Source: Thauera sp. GDN1
GTDB lineage: Bacteria; Pseudomonadota; Gammaproteobacteria; Burkholderiales; Rhodocyclaceae
Direction of reading: 5' to 3'
Length of the DNA: 64,000 nt
Assembly: GCF_029223545.1 (NCBI RefSeq)
Contig: NZ_CP097870.1
Location: 3,534,001 to 3,598,000, forward strand
The translations under genes were made by a program, and so were the position numbers. The notes beneath the pieces are model-generated. The model saw only the letters and a list, made by a program, of their open reading frames with translations. It ran no database searches and had not been told where the DNA came from. Every line of letters starts with the position of its first letter. Position 1 is the stretch's first letter. Of the stretch, positions 62,870-64,000 are shown piece after piece.

Positions 62870-64000
62870 ATGAGTTACCCCGACACCCGGTTGCTGATCG
62901 ACGGCCAGTGGCGCGACGCGCTCGACGGCCGCACCCTGCCCGTCTACAACCCCGCCACCGACGCCGAGATCGGCCGCGTCGCCCACGCCGGCATCGCCGA
63001 CCTCGACCTCGCCCTCGCCGCCGCGCAGAAGGGCTTCGAGACCTGGCGCAAGACCCCGGCGATCGAGCGCGCGAAGATCATGCGCCGCGCCGCCGCGCTG
63101 ATGCGCGAGCGCGCCGCCGAGATCGCGCCGCTGCTCACCCAGGAGCAGGGCAAGCCGCTGCCCGAGGCGAAGATGGAGACCCTGGCCGCGGCCGACATCA
63201 TCGAGTGGTTCGCCGACGAGGGCCTGCGCGTGTATGGCCGCATCGTCCCCGGGCGCAACCTCGCCGCCACGCAGATGGTGCTCAAGGACCCGGTGGGCCC
63301 GGTGGCCGCGTTCACGCCGTGGAACTTCCCGATCAACCAGGTGGTGCGCAAGGCCGCTGCGGCGCTCGCCACCGGCTGCTCGATCCTGGTCAAGGCCGCC
63401 GAGGAAACCCCGGCCGCTCCCGCCGCGCTGGTGCGCGCCTTCGTCGACGCCGGCGTGCCGGCGGGCGTCATCGGCCTGGTCTATGGCACGCCGGCGGAGA
63501 TCTCCAGCTACCTGATCGCCCATCCGGTGATCCGCAAGATCACCTTCACCGGCTCGACCCCGGTGGGCAAGCAGCTGGCCGCGCTCGCCGGCCAGCACAT
63601 GAAGCGGGTGACGATGGAGCTCGGCGGCCACGCCCCGGTGATCGTGTGCGAGGACGCGGACCTCGCGCTCGCGGTCAAGGTCTCGGCCGCCTCCAAGTTC
63701 CGCAACGCCGGCCAGGTGTGCATCTCGCCCACCCGCTTCCTGGTGCATGAGAGCGTGCGCGCCGAGTTCGCCGCCGCGATGGCGCGCCACGCCGCCGGCA
63801 TGAAGGTCGGCGACGGCCTGGCCGAGGGCACGCAGATGGGCCCGCTCGCCAACCCGCGCCGGGTGGCGGCGCTGAACGACTTCCTCGCCGACGCGGTGGC
63901 GCGCGGCGCAACGGTGGCGGCCGGCGGCGAACGCATCGGCAGCACCGGCAACTTCTTCGCGCCCACGGTGCTGACCGACGTGCCGGTGGACGCGAAGGTG
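62870..64000 (+). CDS. NAD(P)-dependent aldehyde dehydrogenase (succinate-semialdehyde type), 3'-truncated
   Basis: The frame starts at ATG 62870 ([17 protein letters not shown]) and stays open to the window end; 377 residues are visible of the usual 480 or so. Features: [15 protein letters not shown] (typical of succinate-semialdehyde dehydrogenases), cofactor motif [16 protein letters not shown], catalytic Glu250 (MELGGH) and catalytic Cys284 (NAGQVCIS). It probably oxidises a short-chain semialdehyde to the acid. The C-terminal oligomerisation part and the end of the catalytic domain lie outside the window. Confidence 0.85.
   Translation, partial: MSYPDTRLLIDGQWRDALDGRTLPVYNPATDAEIGRVAHAGIADLDLALAAAQKGFETWRKTPAIERAKIMRRAAALMRERAAEIAPLLTQEQGKPLPEAKMETLAAADIIEWFADEGLRVYGRIVPGRNLAATQMVLKDPVGPVAAFTPWNFPINQVVRKAAAALATGCSILVKAAEETPAAPAALVRAFVDAGVPAGVIGLVYGTPAEISSYLIAHPVIRKITFTGSTPVGKQLAALAGQHMKRVTMELGGHAPVIVCEDADLALAVKVSAASKFRNAGQVCISPTRFLVHESVRAEFAAAMARHAAGMKVGDGLAEGTQMGPLANPRRVAALNDFLADAVARGATVAAGGERIGSTGNFFAPTVLTDVPVDAKV

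Overview
The window is about 64 kb of high-GC DNA with densely packed, mostly short-operon genes. The gene content suggests a denitrifying betaproteobacterium of the Rhodocyclales, of the Thauera or Azoarcus type: a nos cluster under an FNR and Reg-like control region, a DctPQM TRAP transporter, meta-cleavage genes for aromatic breakdown, a urease operon, and beta-type housekeeping proteins (TtcA, DUF883/YqjE stress proteins, DUF1840, a giant DUF3683 FAD/Fe-S protein). The genus is inferred from gene content, since no rRNA is present. I saw no tRNA or rRNA gene, CRISPR array, insertion sequence, integrase or prophage. The two outermost genes run off the window ends.

Layout. 1-8 kb: the end of a glutathione transferase, cca, a hydrolase, a MidA-type methyltransferase, a pteridine reductase, ttcA, an FHA protein, a PsiF protein, a small YqaA membrane protein and a RidA protein. 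8-15 kb: a 1292-residue FAD/4Fe-4S dehydrogenase, then a sirtuin and a molybdopterin oxidoreductase that overlap in one operon. 15-25 kb: nucleotide metabolism (pyrE, uraA, upp, an HPRT) mixed with exoA, thioredoxin-type proteins, membrane stress proteins, an alpha-hydroxy acid dehydrogenase and trxC.

25-38 kb is the nitrous oxide reduction locus and the most interesting part. A RegB/RegA-type redox two-component pair is transcribed away from nosZ. nosZ ends in a strong terminator. A second unit carries nosR and a small membrane protein and ends in its own terminator. A third unit carries nosD, nosF, nosY, nosL, two unknown small genes and a second NosL-like gene. A lipoprotein cytochrome c converges on it from the far side. 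The nosZ, nosD and cytochrome c promoters carry good FNR-type boxes placed as in class II promoters; nosR has only a weak one. In the nosD and cytochrome c promoters a RegR/RegA-like box follows at almost the same distance. NosZ itself is unusual: a Tat signal with a lipobox and Ala/Pro linker, many cysteines, and His in place of the usual CuA-loop Trp.

38-44 kb: a thioesterase made of two near-identical hotdog domains, a patatin-like lipase, an adenine/adenosine deaminase and the TRAP transporter. 44-50 kb: the urease operon ureDABCEFG with a mini HupE/UreJ-like protein at its end. 50-54 kb: an OpgB-like phosphoglycerol transferase and an aromatic acid transporter fused to a Usp-like domain. 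54-57.5 kb: a three-gene meta-cleavage operon (dmpC, dmpE, dmpH homologues) behind a palindrome-rich promoter. 57.6-64 kb: an ADP-forming acyl-CoA synthetase with an enoyl-CoA hydratase, a methyltransferase, a Tat-exported transglutaminase-like protein and the start of an aldehyde dehydrogenase.
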